Below are positions 34,377 through 42,707 of a stretch of 64,000 nucleotides of DNA, in pieces; within the stretch, counting starts at the first letter, position 1; every line of letters begins with the position of its first letter. The stretch covers positions 77,726 through 141,725 of the forward strand of contig JBGSKQ010000073.1 of NCBI GenBank assembly GCA_041741095.1. The letters are read 5' to 3'. Position numbers and translations under genes: made by a program. Source of the DNA: UBA6168 sp041741095. GTDB taxonomy: Bacteria; Bacteroidota; Bacteroidia; Chitinophagales; Saprospiraceae. The notes beneath the pieces are model-generated. The model had not been told where the DNA came from. It did not search any database and saw only the letters and a program-made list of their open reading frames with translations.

Positions 34377-34982
34377 CTATCCTGGCTGCTTCATTTTGAT
34401 GTAAGCCTTGATGCCATCGCCTTCCAATTTTTTTATCAAGCGCTCGGCATCGGCCATATTTCCAAATTGATCCACCATCACAACGGCGTATTTGCCCCGG
34501 TCAAAAATCTCGAGACCAGCGGTGGAATAGCCTTTCTTTTTTAAACGATTCACTTCCTTTCTGGCAGAAGCTTTTTGGGTAAATGCACCAGCAATTACCA
34601 TAAAATCGCCCCCAGGGTAGGAGTAATTCCCGCCATAAGATTTTCCGTCGGTAGCCCCGTCGTCTTCTGATGCGGTCGAACTGGCGTCCATTTCCTTGGA
34701 TGATGATGAAGAAGATGTGGTGGTGGTAGCAGGCGTGGAAGTGGCTGGTTTTGAGGAACTTGTGTTGTCTGTAGCGGCATTCCCGCTGGTCGAGTCCACC
34801 TTTTCATCAATTTCGTAATCGTACACCTCGTCTTCTTCGGTTTCAACTGTGTCCCGAACCGTTTCTATTTTGTCATCCTGCTTGCCGCCGTTGAACAGAT
34901 CGGTCATTTTATAAACCAAAAAAATGATGGCCAATATGCAGGCCCCAACAATGGCGATGGTAAGGTAGTCGAGTCTTGACAT
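34377..34982 (-). CDS. SPOR-domain membrane protein
   Basis: Bitopic protein of 201 residues. One membrane segment near the N-terminus (about 9-27, IAIVGACILAIIFLVY) is followed by an acidic stretch. A low-complexity Ser/Thr linker (about 65-115) leads to a C-terminal SPOR domain (about 125-198: GGDFMVIAGAFTQKASARKEV and YAVVMVDQFGNMADAERLIKKL). SPOR domains bind denuded glycan strands at division sites, so a role in cell division or wall remodelling is inferred. No amidase domain is fused. Confidence 0.8.
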   Translation of the reverse strand: MSRLDYLTIAIVGACILAIIFLVYKMTDLFNGGKQDDKIETVRDTVETEEDEVYDYEIDEKVDSTSGNAATDNTSSSKPATSTPATTTTSSSSSSKEMDASSTASEDDGATDGKSYGGNYSYPGGDFMVIAGAFTQKASARKEVNRLKKKGYSTAGLEIFDRGKYAVVMVDQFGNMADAERLIKKLEGDGIKAYIKMKQPG

Positions 34983-35140
34983 TTTTATGGGTTTTAAAAA
35001 GTTAGAATCTTAAGTCTGGGATTGCCTTGATTCTCAGGGGATTGCAATAAAAATTTTGCCCGGTAAAAATAGAATTTAAAGTTGGACGGGGCAAGTATCT
35101 GTGTCTTCTTAGCTTTACAGCAGCAACAACGAACACGAAA

Positions 35141-38100
35141 ATGAACCTCAAAATTATTTCGGCTGGGGCGGGTTCGGGCAAAACCTACCGCCTGACGACA
35201 GAGATGGTTTCACTATTGGCCACTGGACAAGTGCGGGCCAACGGCATCATCGCCACTACTTTTACCAAGAAAGCTGCGGGGGAATTGCAGGAACGGGTGC
35301 GGGTAAGACTCCTGGAGGAAGGACTTTCCAAAGAGGCCAACGACCTCACCAATGCACTCATCGGTACGGTACATGGTTTGGGGGTAAAATTGTTGAAGCG
35401 TTTTGCCTTTGAAGCGGGCGTGTCGCCGGATGTGGACATCATGGCCGACGACGACCAGCAAGTGATGTTCAACCAATCATTGGCAATGGTTTTGACCCTC
35501 GAAAAAGTAGCCGAAATGGAGCGGCTCGCCAGCCGTTTGGGCCTTCAGAAGTCCGACCGGTTCACCACCGATTGGCGGCGGATCTTAAAAGATTTGACAG
35601 AGGTGGCCCGCACGAACGATTTTTCCACAGCGGATTTGGAGAAAAGTAAATTCCTTTCTTTTGAAACGTTTCGTGCTTTTTTGGATGAACCCATCCACCG
35701 CCCGGCAGAGGATTGGAACAAAGTGTTGGTGGCACAAATTGAAGAAGCAATTTCAAATCTGGAGAATAGCGGTGATTCCACGAAGGTCACCTCCGATGGC
35801 GTAAAAGTTTTAAAAGAATTGCTGGCCGAGCTGAACTTGCGGGGCGAGCTCTTTTGGTTCAATTGGGTGAAAATTGCCAAGTTGAAAGTCGGAGCCAAAA
35901 GCAGGGATCACATCGCCCAACTGATAGAATTTGCCAACAGCCATTTGTCGCACCAAGGGTTTCACGACGATGTTAAATCCTTCATTTTCAACGTGTTTGA
36001 CTTGGCAACCGAGGCCATTGAGGAATACGGTCAATACAAAAAAAGCCGTGGCCTGATAGATTACACAGACATGGAGGTTTTGGTAAAACGCCTGCTGGAC
36101 GACCCTTTTGTACAGGAAGTTTTAAAGGAAGAATTGGACTTGCTGATGGTGGACGAATTCCAGGATACCAGCCCCATTCAATTAGAAATTTTCCTGAAGC
36201 TGTCCCGTTTTGCTAAAAACGCCATCTGGGTCGGCGATCCAAAGCAAAGCATCTATGGTTTTCGGGGTGCCGAACCTGCCCTGATGGAAGCTGTCATCAA
36301 AAGTGCTGGTGGTTTGAAAAAAGAAAATATCCTGGAACATTCCTGGCGCTCCAGGGAAGATATCGTTTTTGCCTCCAATGCCATTTTTACCAAAGCATTT
36401 TCAAAAATGCCCCCTGAACAGGTCGCCCTCCAACCCAAAAGGCGAAAAAAAGCAACTCTATCTTCTGCCAACAAACAGGATGAACCTGCGGAAATGAGCG
36501 AGGCCCTCGTCCATTGGCATTTCAAATATGATGGTGACGGGCGGGCTCCTGGCAAGGAATGGCTTAACCATTGCATCGCCACCACCCTTGAAAAAGATTT
36601 GGCCCGTGGCATCTACATTTTACCAAAAGGAGAAAAAAACTACCGCCTGGCCCGGCCGGGCGATGTGGCTGTGCTTTGCCGCTCCAACAACGACTGCAAA
36701 GACATGGCTGAAGCGCTGCACCGGGCCGGAATGAGGGCTGCCATTTCCAGAACGGGCTTACTGGCTACCGCCGAGGCTAAGTTGATTTTGGCCTGTTTGA
36801 AATTCATCCTCAACAAGTACGATTCTTTGTCCATTGCCGAAATCCTGCTGCTGGCGGGCAATATGAACACGGAAGAAATCATTGAAGATCGCCTGGCATT
36901 TTTGAAAAGCCATGAAACGGAAAAACCTGGTCACAAATGGGGCGAGCAAAATCCTTTCATCGGCAATTTGAACCGTTTACGTGAAAAAGTAGCCGAACTT
37001 TCTGGTACAGAAATACTCACGCTACTGCTGGAAGAACTTGATATAAAGCGGATTGTAGTGGCCTGGGGCAATACCCAGCAGCGGCTCGGCAATGTGGACA
37101 TGCTCACCAGCCTGGCTTCCAAATATGAAGAAGCATGCAACCGCCTGCATTCAGCGGCATCGCTTGGCGGCTTGTTGCTTTGGTTAAATGACCTGGAAAG
37201 CAACGGCCTGGACATGCAGGGATCTGGTGAAAGTGCCGATGCTGTCAACGTGCTGACCTACCACAAAAGCAAAGGACTGGAATACCCTCTGGTGTTGTGC
37301 CACAACCTGGAAAACAACCTTAGGGAAGACGTATGGGGCCTGAATATTGAATCGGAACAGGAAGAAGTGGATTTGGGGAACTTGCTGGGCAAGCGCTGGC
37401 TCCGCTTTTGGGTAAACCCATATTCCGATTTGGTGAAAAATACCATCCTCGACGAGCGTATCTCCAGTTCACCAGCCAAGGCAAAAAAGCGGCAAGAAGC
37501 GCTGGAAGAAGAAGCAAGGTTGCTCTATGTCGGCATAACCAGGGCCAGGGATTACCTTATTTTTCCTACCCGCCAAAAACCAACCCTTTGGCTGAACCGG
37601 GTTTGCAATAATGGCCAGGAAGAAAATCCGGCACTCCAACCCGATAGCAGTGAAAGCAATTGGGAATGGGACGGGTGCTTGCTCGATTTAAATACGCAGG
37701 CATTTTATTATCCAAACGACTTTGGCAGCCGCGCCCTGCCAGACGAAATACTCAGCTACTGGGACGCAAGGGCAGGCCAGGGAAGTTTTCAGCCGTTCCA
37801 AATCGAACATTCTAAAAACGGAAATAATGGACACCTAAAATGGCAGGAGACGGCTATTACTTTGCCGCTGGTTTTGCCAGAAATACCTGAACGGAAAGCC
37901 ATTGGCAAAGCACTTCACGGCTTCATCTTGGCTGACAACGCCAATTACCCTAAAAATGAAAGGCAGGATATGGTTGCTGGTTTTTTGCAGCGTTATGAAG
38001 TGGCGCAATTCATTGACAACGAAGTATTTGTATTAAAATCAGATGAATTTCACCAATGGTTGGATGCCCAATTCGGCGGCAATAACTTGACAAAAAAATA

Positions 38101-38383
38101 CCCTATACATTACATGGAAAAGGGGCGTTTATTCAAATGCACGATTGATATAGTGGCACGAAAGGAAGGCGGGGTCTCGGCGCTGTTTATTTCAGATTTT
38201 GTGGGCAACCACAAACAACTTTTAAAAAAAGCGCAGGAATATGAAGCGGTTGCCCAATATGTTGCCAAAGTGCTTTGCCAGATTTTCGATGTAGGCCAAG
38301 TGGACAACTGGATCTATTTTTTGATAAATGGGGCAGGTTTTCATTGTAAAATAGCCCAAAACAAAAAGGGGCTGGCCGCATGA
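35141..38383 (+). CDS. AddA-like UvrD-family helicase with a degenerate nuclease domain
   Basis: DNA repair helicase of 1080 residues. Motifs in order: Walker A SAGAGSGKTYRL (about 7-18), ATTFTKKAAGELQERV (Ia), LLMVDEFQDTSPIQ (Walker B, about 337-350), GDPKQSIYGFRGAEP (III), EHSWRSRE (IV), YHKSKGLEYPLVLC (V) and YVGITRARDYLI (VI). The C-terminal region resembles the PD-(D/E)XK nuclease of AddA/RecB: His926 (GKALHGFI), Asp1003 (CTIDIVAR) and Asp1019 (ISDFVGN). The usual DY/FK-T triplet reads DFV-G, without the catalytic Lys. It may be a helicase with an inactive nuclease. No AddB partner lies next to it. Confidence 0.8.
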   Translation: MNLKIISAGAGSGKTYRLTTEMVSLLATGQVRANGIIATTFTKKAAGELQERVRVRLLEEGLSKEANDLTNALIGTVHGLGVKLLKRFAFEAGVSPDVDIMADDDQQVMFNQSLAMVLTLEKVAEMERLASRLGLQKSDRFTTDWRRILKDLTEVARTNDFSTADLEKSKFLSFETFRAFLDEPIHRPAEDWNKVLVAQIEEAISNLENSGDSTKVTSDGVKVLKELLAELNLRGELFWFNWVKIAKLKVGAKSRDHIAQLIEFANSHLSHQGFHDDVKSFIFNVFDLATEAIEEYGQYKKSRGLIDYTDMEVLVKRLLDDPFVQEVLKEELDLLMVDEFQDTSPIQLEIFLKLSRFAKNAIWVGDPKQSIYGFRGAEPALMEAVIKSAGGLKKENILEHSWRSREDIVFASNAIFTKAFSKMPPEQVALQPKRRKKATLSSANKQDEPAEMSEALVHWHFKYDGDGRAPGKEWLNHCIATTLEKDLARGIYILPKGEKNYRLARPGDVAVLCRSNNDCKDMAEALHRAGMRAAISRTGLLATAEAKLILACLKFILNKYDSLSIAEILLLAGNMNTEEIIEDRLAFLKSHETEKPGHKWGEQNPFIGNLNRLREKVAELSGTEILTLLLEELDIKRIVVAWGNTQQRLGNVDMLTSLASKYEEACNRLHSAASLGGLLLWLNDLESNGLDMQGSGESADAVNVLTYHKSKGLEYPLVLCHNLENNLREDVWGLNIESEQEEVDLGNLLGKRWLRFWVNPYSDLVKNTILDERISSSPAKAKKRQEALEEEARLLYVGITRARDYLIFPTRQKPTLWLNRVCNNGQEENPALQPDSSESNWEWDGCLLDLNTQAFYYPNDFGSRALPDEILSYWDARAGQGSFQPFQIEHSKNGNNGHLKWQETAITLPLVLPEIPERKAIGKALHGFILADNANYPKNERQDMVAGFLQRYEVAQFIDNEVFVLKSDEFHQWLDAQFGGNNLTKKYPIHYMEKGRLFKCTIDIVARKEGGVSALFISDFVGNHKQLLKKAQEYEAVAQYVAKVLCQIFDVGQVDNWIYFLINGAGFHCKIAQNKKGLAA

Positions 38384-38398
38384 CCACCCCTTTTTTTG
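38366..38398 (+). terminator. probable terminator overlapping the helicase stop
   Basis: AGGGGCTGG (38367-38375) pairs with CCACCCCT (38384-38391) with one bulge, and is followed by seven Ts. The left arm lies inside the last codons of the gene. Confidence 0.5.
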
Positions 38399-38430
38399 TT
38401 TTTTGATAAAGTGATTTGAGTGAGACAGAT

Positions 38431-38482
38431 TTGTAAGTGAGACTTTCTTTTGTGAGTTGTAAGTGAGACTTTCTTTTGTGAA
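38431..38482. repeat. 26-bp tandem repeat, two copies
   Basis: Two direct copies of a 26-bp unit (starting TTGTAAGTGAGACTTTC and ending TTTTGTGAG/A) lie between the helicase and the secreted-protein gene. They differ only at the last base. No gene is encoded. Confidence 0.75.
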
Positions 38483-38511
38483 ATGAACCAGTATAAGTAA
38501 GTGAGTCAGTA

Positions 38512-39171
38512 TTATTTTGGGCTCCTCAAGGAAGCAGTTGATTTTTCGGAAGCGAAGATGGCTTTTGCTTGCTCATTTTCAACTTTCTGGCTGGCCAGGA
38601 TAGCTTTGGTTTGAATACCATCCGTATAATTGGAAGCGTAGGTATAGTATTGAATTCCTCCGGCTACTCCAAAGTCCATCATGCCGAGGTCGTTGCCAGG
38701 GTTGGTGCCGAAAGAATTTGGTGTTGAGAAAGGGTCGTTGTTGTTTTCGATAAGTGTGATTTCGCCAGTGTAATCTTCAGCAGGAACAAATGTGAACAGA
38801 AGCGTTTCTACGTTGGCTTGCAGTTTGATTTTCGGTTCATCAGTTACAAAGCCGAAGGAAACATAAGAGCTGTTCGGCGCTTCGATTGGGCCGTTTACCC
38901 TTGCATTTTCAACCCAAGTTCCACCTTCATTTTCCAAATTGCTATAAGTAAAATCAGTGGAAGTCACCAACGTAACCTGGCCGGAGCCAGTGTTTGTGCG
39001 CTTGCTGGGAGCAATGGTTTCGTCAGGCTTTACGAACACGCCGTAAGTAACGTTATCGGACATTTTTTTGATTGTGAAATGTAGGTTGCCAGCGGAAACA
39101 CCTGGCTGTGCAAAGATGTGGAAGGAGATAAGGGTAAGAACCGTGAGTGAGATGTACCGAATCGTGTTCAT
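38512..39171 (-). CDS. secreted protein of unknown function
   Basis: Exported protein of 219 residues with a signal peptide (about 1-21, ISFHIFAQ). The body (about 25-165) is strand-rich and resembles the cohesin-like or Ig-like N-terminal part of T9SS cargo proteins: LHFTIKKMSDNVTYGVFVKPDE, LVTSTDFTYSNLENEGGTWVE, LLFTFVPAEDY. The C-terminal 40 residues are Ala/Ser/Lys-rich and have no sorting domain, so this may be a truncated relative. I cannot assign a function. Confidence 0.5.
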   Translation of the reverse strand: MNTIRYISLTVLTLISFHIFAQPGVSAGNLHFTIKKMSDNVTYGVFVKPDETIAPSKRTNTGSGQVTLVTSTDFTYSNLENEGGTWVENARVNGPIEAPNSSYVSFGFVTDEPKIKLQANVETLLFTFVPAEDYTGEITLIENNNDPFSTPNSFGTNPGNDLGMMDFGVAGGIQYYTYASNYTDGIQTKAILASQKVENEQAKAIFASEKSTASLRSPK

Positions 39172-39374
39172 AATTTCTGTATTTGTGTGGGGGATGGTGT
39201 TTCTGTTTGATTACGACACAAATATGCAGTCGGCAGCAGCCCGAATGTGGGATAGATTTCAGGGTAAGTGTGACGTTTAAAATTGGATAATTTTACCTTC
39301 AGCGCTTCTGTTTGCTTGATTTTATCAATTGCTTTCTGTGACAAGAATATCAGGAAAAAAGGGCAAATTTTTTT

Positions 39375-40529
39375 TCAAAAATTATTTTTTAGCATTTCAG
39401 CGGCCTCTTTTCCTACCAAATTTCCGAGTGCTACGCCCATTCCTCCCATCCTGACTGCCACGCCAACGTTGGGCGAGACCATTTCAACAATCGGTTTTTT
39501 AGTGCTGCCAATGCCCATGATGCCGCTCCACCAGTATTCTATTCGTGGATTTCTGCCCGGTAGGATGGTTTCATTTAATAGTTTTAGCAGTGCAACTTGG
39601 ATTTTTTCCGTGTGGCCAAAATGGTCGGTTTGTTCCTCACCCAAAGCCAGATGCCTGCCGCCGCCCAGCAAAATTCGTTGGCCATCCGGCCCATCTACGT
39701 TTCTAAAATAAAAAAAACCTCGATCGTAATGGAAACAGCCCTTGAGCGGCAGGCCAGGGATGGGCTCAGTTATTAATACCTGATTTCTCGCAGGTTCCAC
39801 ATCCATTTGTGGAAGGATGTTTTTGGTAAAACCATTGGTGGCAAGCAACACCTTTTTAACCTCCACACTTGCATTTCCCTCCAAGTGCAAGATGGCACTG
39901 CTTCCTGTGTCTTCAATTTTTTTCAGGATAAAACCATTATAAATCTCAATGCCCATTAATTTCGCAACGTCCAACAGGGCATTCATCATAGTGCCCGTGT
40001 TGATTTGCCCTTCGCTTTTGTTCAAAATCATGTGGGAGATTTTCCCAAAACCAAATTTTTTCAGTGTGTTTTCCTGAATAGAATAGGTGGCGGCCTCGCC
40101 TGTTAGGGATTTAAGCTGATAGTTAAATTCACCCATCTTTTGCTGGCATTCTTCGAAAACCTCCGATTCGTCTTCCCGAAAGATTTCGTAGCCTCCCAAT
40201 GCTTGATATTGCATCGCATCATCCCCCAATAGTTTTCTGAGTTCGAGCAATCCCTTCCACCTTCGTTCTACTAAACCAAATACCTCTTCGGCGGGATGTG
40301 TTTTCAAATCGTCAATCAGTTCGCTCAAACTACCGAAACAAGCAAAGCCGGCATTGCGGGTGCTGGCCCCTGTAGGCAGAAATCCACGTTCAAAAATTGT
40401 GATGCGCAAATCGGGCCGTACCTTTTTTAAATGAATGGCAGCATTGAGGCCTACAATGCCGCTGCCGATGATGGCGGCATCTATTCCTTTTAAAAAAGTT
40501 TGTTGTTCCCAGTAACTGAATGGTGCCAT
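39375..40529 (-). CDS. FAD-dependent oxidoreductase (D-amino-acid/glycine oxidase type)
   Basis: Flavoprotein of 384 residues of the DAO family. The dinucleotide motif AAIIGSGIVGLNAAIHLKK lies at about 18-36. The strand ITIFERGFLPTGASTRNAGF carries the Glu that contacts ribose and the Ser/Thr-rich loop. The later KVLLATNGFTKNILP and the C-terminal GIMGIGSTKKPIVEMVSPNVGVAVRMGGMG fit the FAD-contacting end. It oxidises an amine or amino acid; the substrate cannot be read. It is divergent from the DUF4293 gene, with about 90 bp between starts. Confidence 0.8.
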   Translation of the reverse strand: MAPFSYWEQQTFLKGIDAAIIGSGIVGLNAAIHLKKVRPDLRITIFERGFLPTGASTRNAGFACFGSLSELIDDLKTHPAEEVFGLVERRWKGLLELRKLLGDDAMQYQALGGYEIFREDESEVFEECQQKMGEFNYQLKSLTGEAATYSIQENTLKKFGFGKISHMILNKSEGQINTGTMMNALLDVAKLMGIEIYNGFILKKIEDTGSSAILHLEGNASVEVKKVLLATNGFTKNILPQMDVEPARNQVLITEPIPGLPLKGCFHYDRGFFYFRNVDGPDGQRILLGGGRHLALGEEQTDHFGHTEKIQVALLKLLNETILPGRNPRIEYWWSGIMGIGSTKKPIVEMVSPNVGVAVRMGGMGVALGNLVGKEAAEMLKNNF

Positions 40530-40563
40530 GATAGAAGTTTAAGCAGTTAAGTTTGGTTTGGTG

Positions 40564-40592
40564 TTGCCATCAAGTTGGCATGTTTATCTTTA
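40564..40592 (+). promoter_or_regulatory. candidate promoter for the DUF4293 gene
   Basis: TTG (40564-40566), an 18-bp spacer, then TATCTTTA (40585-40592), one mismatch from TAnnTTTG, ending 27 bp before the ATG at 40620. Confidence 0.4.
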
Positions 40593-40619
40593 CGGCCTCA
40601 ACAAATTGAAATTTAAACT

Positions 40620-41060
40620 ATGATTCAACGCATTCAAACAATTTTCCTTTTTCTTGCCGCTGCGTGCGGTTTCGGCATCTTGGTGGCGCCATTTGCCACC
40701 ACTCCTCAGGCAGTACAAACTTCAGCTCTGTTTGCCGATGCAAATTTCAGCATCGGTGACAATATCGGCCTGTTGGTGCTGTTCGCAGTGGCTGGTGCCC
40801 TTTCCTTAGCCAGTATTTTTTTATTTAAAAATCGCCAAACCCAGCTAAAATTGACACGCTTCGCATTGGTGGCAAATGTGGTTGGGTTGGTACTGGCTAT
40901 CATTCTTTTTTGGCAAGATAGCGCCAACGTGGCTTCGGTGCCAGTAGATGATGGTTTGAGCGCCTACCTGCCAGTTGGTTTTGTGGTTTTTGGCATCCTT
41001 GCGCTGCGGTTCATCAGAAAGGACGAGAATCTGGTGAAATCAATGGACAGGCTTCGTTGA
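40620..41060 (+). CDS. DUF4293 membrane protein
   Basis: Small integral membrane protein of 146 residues, the usual size for DUF4293, a family largely limited to Bacteroidota. The hallmark start MIQRIQTIFLFLAA is present. Four hydrophobic segments lie at about 7-25, 48-67, 78-97 and 114-130, and a basic tail follows. Function is unknown. A bidirectional terminator follows directly. Confidence 0.8.
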   Translation: MIQRIQTIFLFLAAACGFGILVAPFATTPQAVQTSALFADANFSIGDNIGLLVLFAVAGALSLASIFLFKNRQTQLKLTRFALVANVVGLVLAIILFWQDSANVASVPVDDGLSAYLPVGFVVFGILALRFIRKDENLVKSMDRLR

Positions 41061-41068
41061 AAACAAAA

Positions 41069-41105
41069 AAGGTCATTGAACTGAACAGCCCAATGACCTT
41101 TTACA
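41069..41105. terminator. bidirectional rho-independent terminator
   Basis: AAGGTCATTG (41069-41078) and CAATGACCTT (41091-41100) form a perfect 10-bp stem with an A-run before it and Ts after it. It serves the DUF4293 gene and the convergent ExbD operon. Confidence 0.75.
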
Positions 41106-41126
41106 AAATTACTCTAAACGCTAACG

Positions 41127-41597
41127 CTATTTTTCTGCTCTTTTACGTGCAGCATAGTTGACTTTAAGCTGCCCAATTTTCCTTAATTGGGTCTTCACAT
41201 CCTGTACAATACCCATTGTAATTTTTCCGTCCACCCTAAGGGAAGAATTGATCCTTTGCCTGAGTTCGGGTTGTACGGATTGTTTGTGGTTTTCAACAAA
41301 CAAAGGTAAGTCAGCAATATTGGCAAAAGAATCTCCCAATTGGATACGGGGTGCAGTACCGTAAATTGCCTGAAACCTTTCATGTGGCCTACCAATATAG
41401 ATATAGTGTACCAAAGATTTTTGTTCCAGTTTTTCCAATTCGGTGGCTGAAGGTACCTGAACTTTCACTTTCAGGTCGGTTTCCCTCATTTTGGTGATCA
41501 CCATGAAGAAAAACAAAAGGATAAACACGATATCGGGGAGGGATGCCGTCGAGATGGCCGGCATGGCGTTACCCCTTTTTTTACTGAATTTAGCCAT
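41127..41597 (-). CDS. ExbD/TolR-type biopolymer transport protein (second copy)
   Basis: Protein of 156 residues from the ATG at 41597; a TTG three codons earlier is less likely. A basic cytoplasmic start (MAKFSKKRGNAMPAISTAS) leads into one membrane helix with the family Asp at its beginning (SLPDIVFILLFFFMVITKM, about 18-36), the residue used for proton flow. The periplasmic domain follows. It is the last gene of the ExbB-unknown-ExbD-ExbD operon and would form, with ExbB, the motor that energises TonB-dependent receptors or an envelope machine. Confidence 0.85.
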   Translation of the reverse strand: MAKFSKKRGNAMPAISTASLPDIVFILLFFFMVITKMRETDLKVKVQVPSATELEKLEQKSLVHYIYIGRPHERFQAIYGTAPRIQLGDSFANIADLPLFVENHKQSVQPELRQRINSSLRVDGKITMGIVQDVKTQLRKIGQLKVNYAARKRAEK

Positions 41598-41648
41598 AAT
41601 TTTCAAGATTGATACCCACTGGCTGCAAGCATACTTGCAACGGGTGGA

Positions 41649-42203
41649 TCATTGAGCTTCTTCGCCGAAGGCAGTAGGTTCTGCCTCGGAAAGAACGAAT
41701 GGAATTTTATCTTTTATCTTGTCTTTCTTTGCTTTTGGCAGATCTTCACTATAGTGGACACCGTAAACCTTTTGGGTTTCTTCATCCCATAGTTCGTTGT
41801 ATGCAGCTTTCAGTTCATTGTACACCTCAATGTAGGTTTCGTAGCTGGTACCCCTGTCATTTTTCAAGGAGATAATGGCCTGGTTGGGCGCTTCGGAAAG
41901 TTCCGGATTGGCGGAAGGGTTCATGATAAACTCCTTCGCCCTTTCCCTTAACTCGCCAATTTCGGCCAATTCACCCCTAACCAATAACTGGTTTTGGGCA
42001 TTGACCAAAACAGAAAAGACGTTCCGTTGCTTCAGGTTTATTTCCTCGGGTGGTTCTTCCGACCATTCTGGTAGCCTTACCGTGATCCCACGTTCTACAT
42101 CTATGGTCGTTGTCACCAAGAAAAACACCAACAACAGAAAGGCAATATCTGCCATTGAGCTGGCATTGATTTCTGCAGCGGCCCTTTGTTTTTTCTTTGC
42201 CAT
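41649..42203 (-). CDS. ExbD/TolR-type biopolymer transport protein (first copy)
   Basis: ExbD-family protein of 184 residues. The N-terminus AEINASSMADIAFLLLVFFLVTT contains the membrane helix with the conserved Asp (about 20), then a periplasmic domain (IDVERGITVRLPEW onward) that is longer than in the second copy, with a Lys-rich end. It starts 2 bp after the stop of the upstream membrane protein gene, and the second ExbD gene follows after 51 bp. Two different ExbD genes in one operon suggest a heteromeric or specialised motor. Confidence 0.85.
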   Translation of the reverse strand: MAKKKQRAAAEINASSMADIAFLLLVFFLVTTTIDVERGITVRLPEWSEEPPEEINLKQRNVFSVLVNAQNQLLVRGELAEIGELRERAKEFIMNPSANPELSEAPNQAIISLKNDRGTSYETYIEVYNELKAAYNELWDEETQKVYGVHYSEDLPKAKKDKIKDKIPFVLSEAEPTAFGEEAQ

Positions 42204-42205
42204 AG

Positions 42206-42694
42206 TTATTGGTTTTTAAAATAATTCCAAATTTCCATACCGATCATTGCCAATATAGCAATACCCCCCAGTGTGAGCGTCAAAGCAATGCCTGCACTAA
42301 CCATCTTTGTCACATTTTCAGAGATGGCAAATCTTTCAATAGTTTCGCCCAAAGTACCCGTACCTGTACCGGAAGCCATTGCGTATAGTATAAAAAATAC
42401 TACAATGACAGCCCCAAAGGCCAGTAAGCCTTTCATGGCACCTTTAGGATTGGAAATTACTTGGAATAAGCTAAAAAGTATGGCTGCCACAATACCCAGA
42501 ATCAGGAGGGCTATTGCTACCAAAAGGCCGACTTGGAAAATATTCCCTTCTTCGGCAAAGGCTTGCCTTTCCTGGGGAACAGCGTCGAATGCCTCAAGGC
42601 CCAAGATAATCGGCACTACGGCAATCAAAATAAAAACCACCGTAGCAAGAAATGCTATAAATGTTCCCTTGCGGGAAAGATAATTATAAGTCAT
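42206..42694 (-). CDS. membrane protein of the ExbB-ExbD operon, unknown function
   Basis: Integral membrane protein of 162 residues with about four hydrophobic segments (12-32, 53-76, 88-106, 130-152). It has no recognised family motif. It lies between ExbB (13 bp away) and the first ExbD (2 bp away) on the same strand, so it is surely co-transcribed. A similar extra membrane gene in this operon is known to me from other Bacteroidota, which hints at a conserved accessory subunit. Confidence 0.7.
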   Translation of the reverse strand: MTYNYLSRKGTFIAFLATVVFILIAVVPIILGLEAFDAVPQERQAFAEEGNIFQVGLLVAIALLILGIVAAILFSLFQVISNPKGAMKGLLAFGAVIVVFFILYAMASGTGTGTLGETIERFAISENVTKMVSAGIALTLTLGGIAILAMIGMEIWNYFKNQ

Positions 42695-42707
42695 AGCTTG
42701 ATGGATT

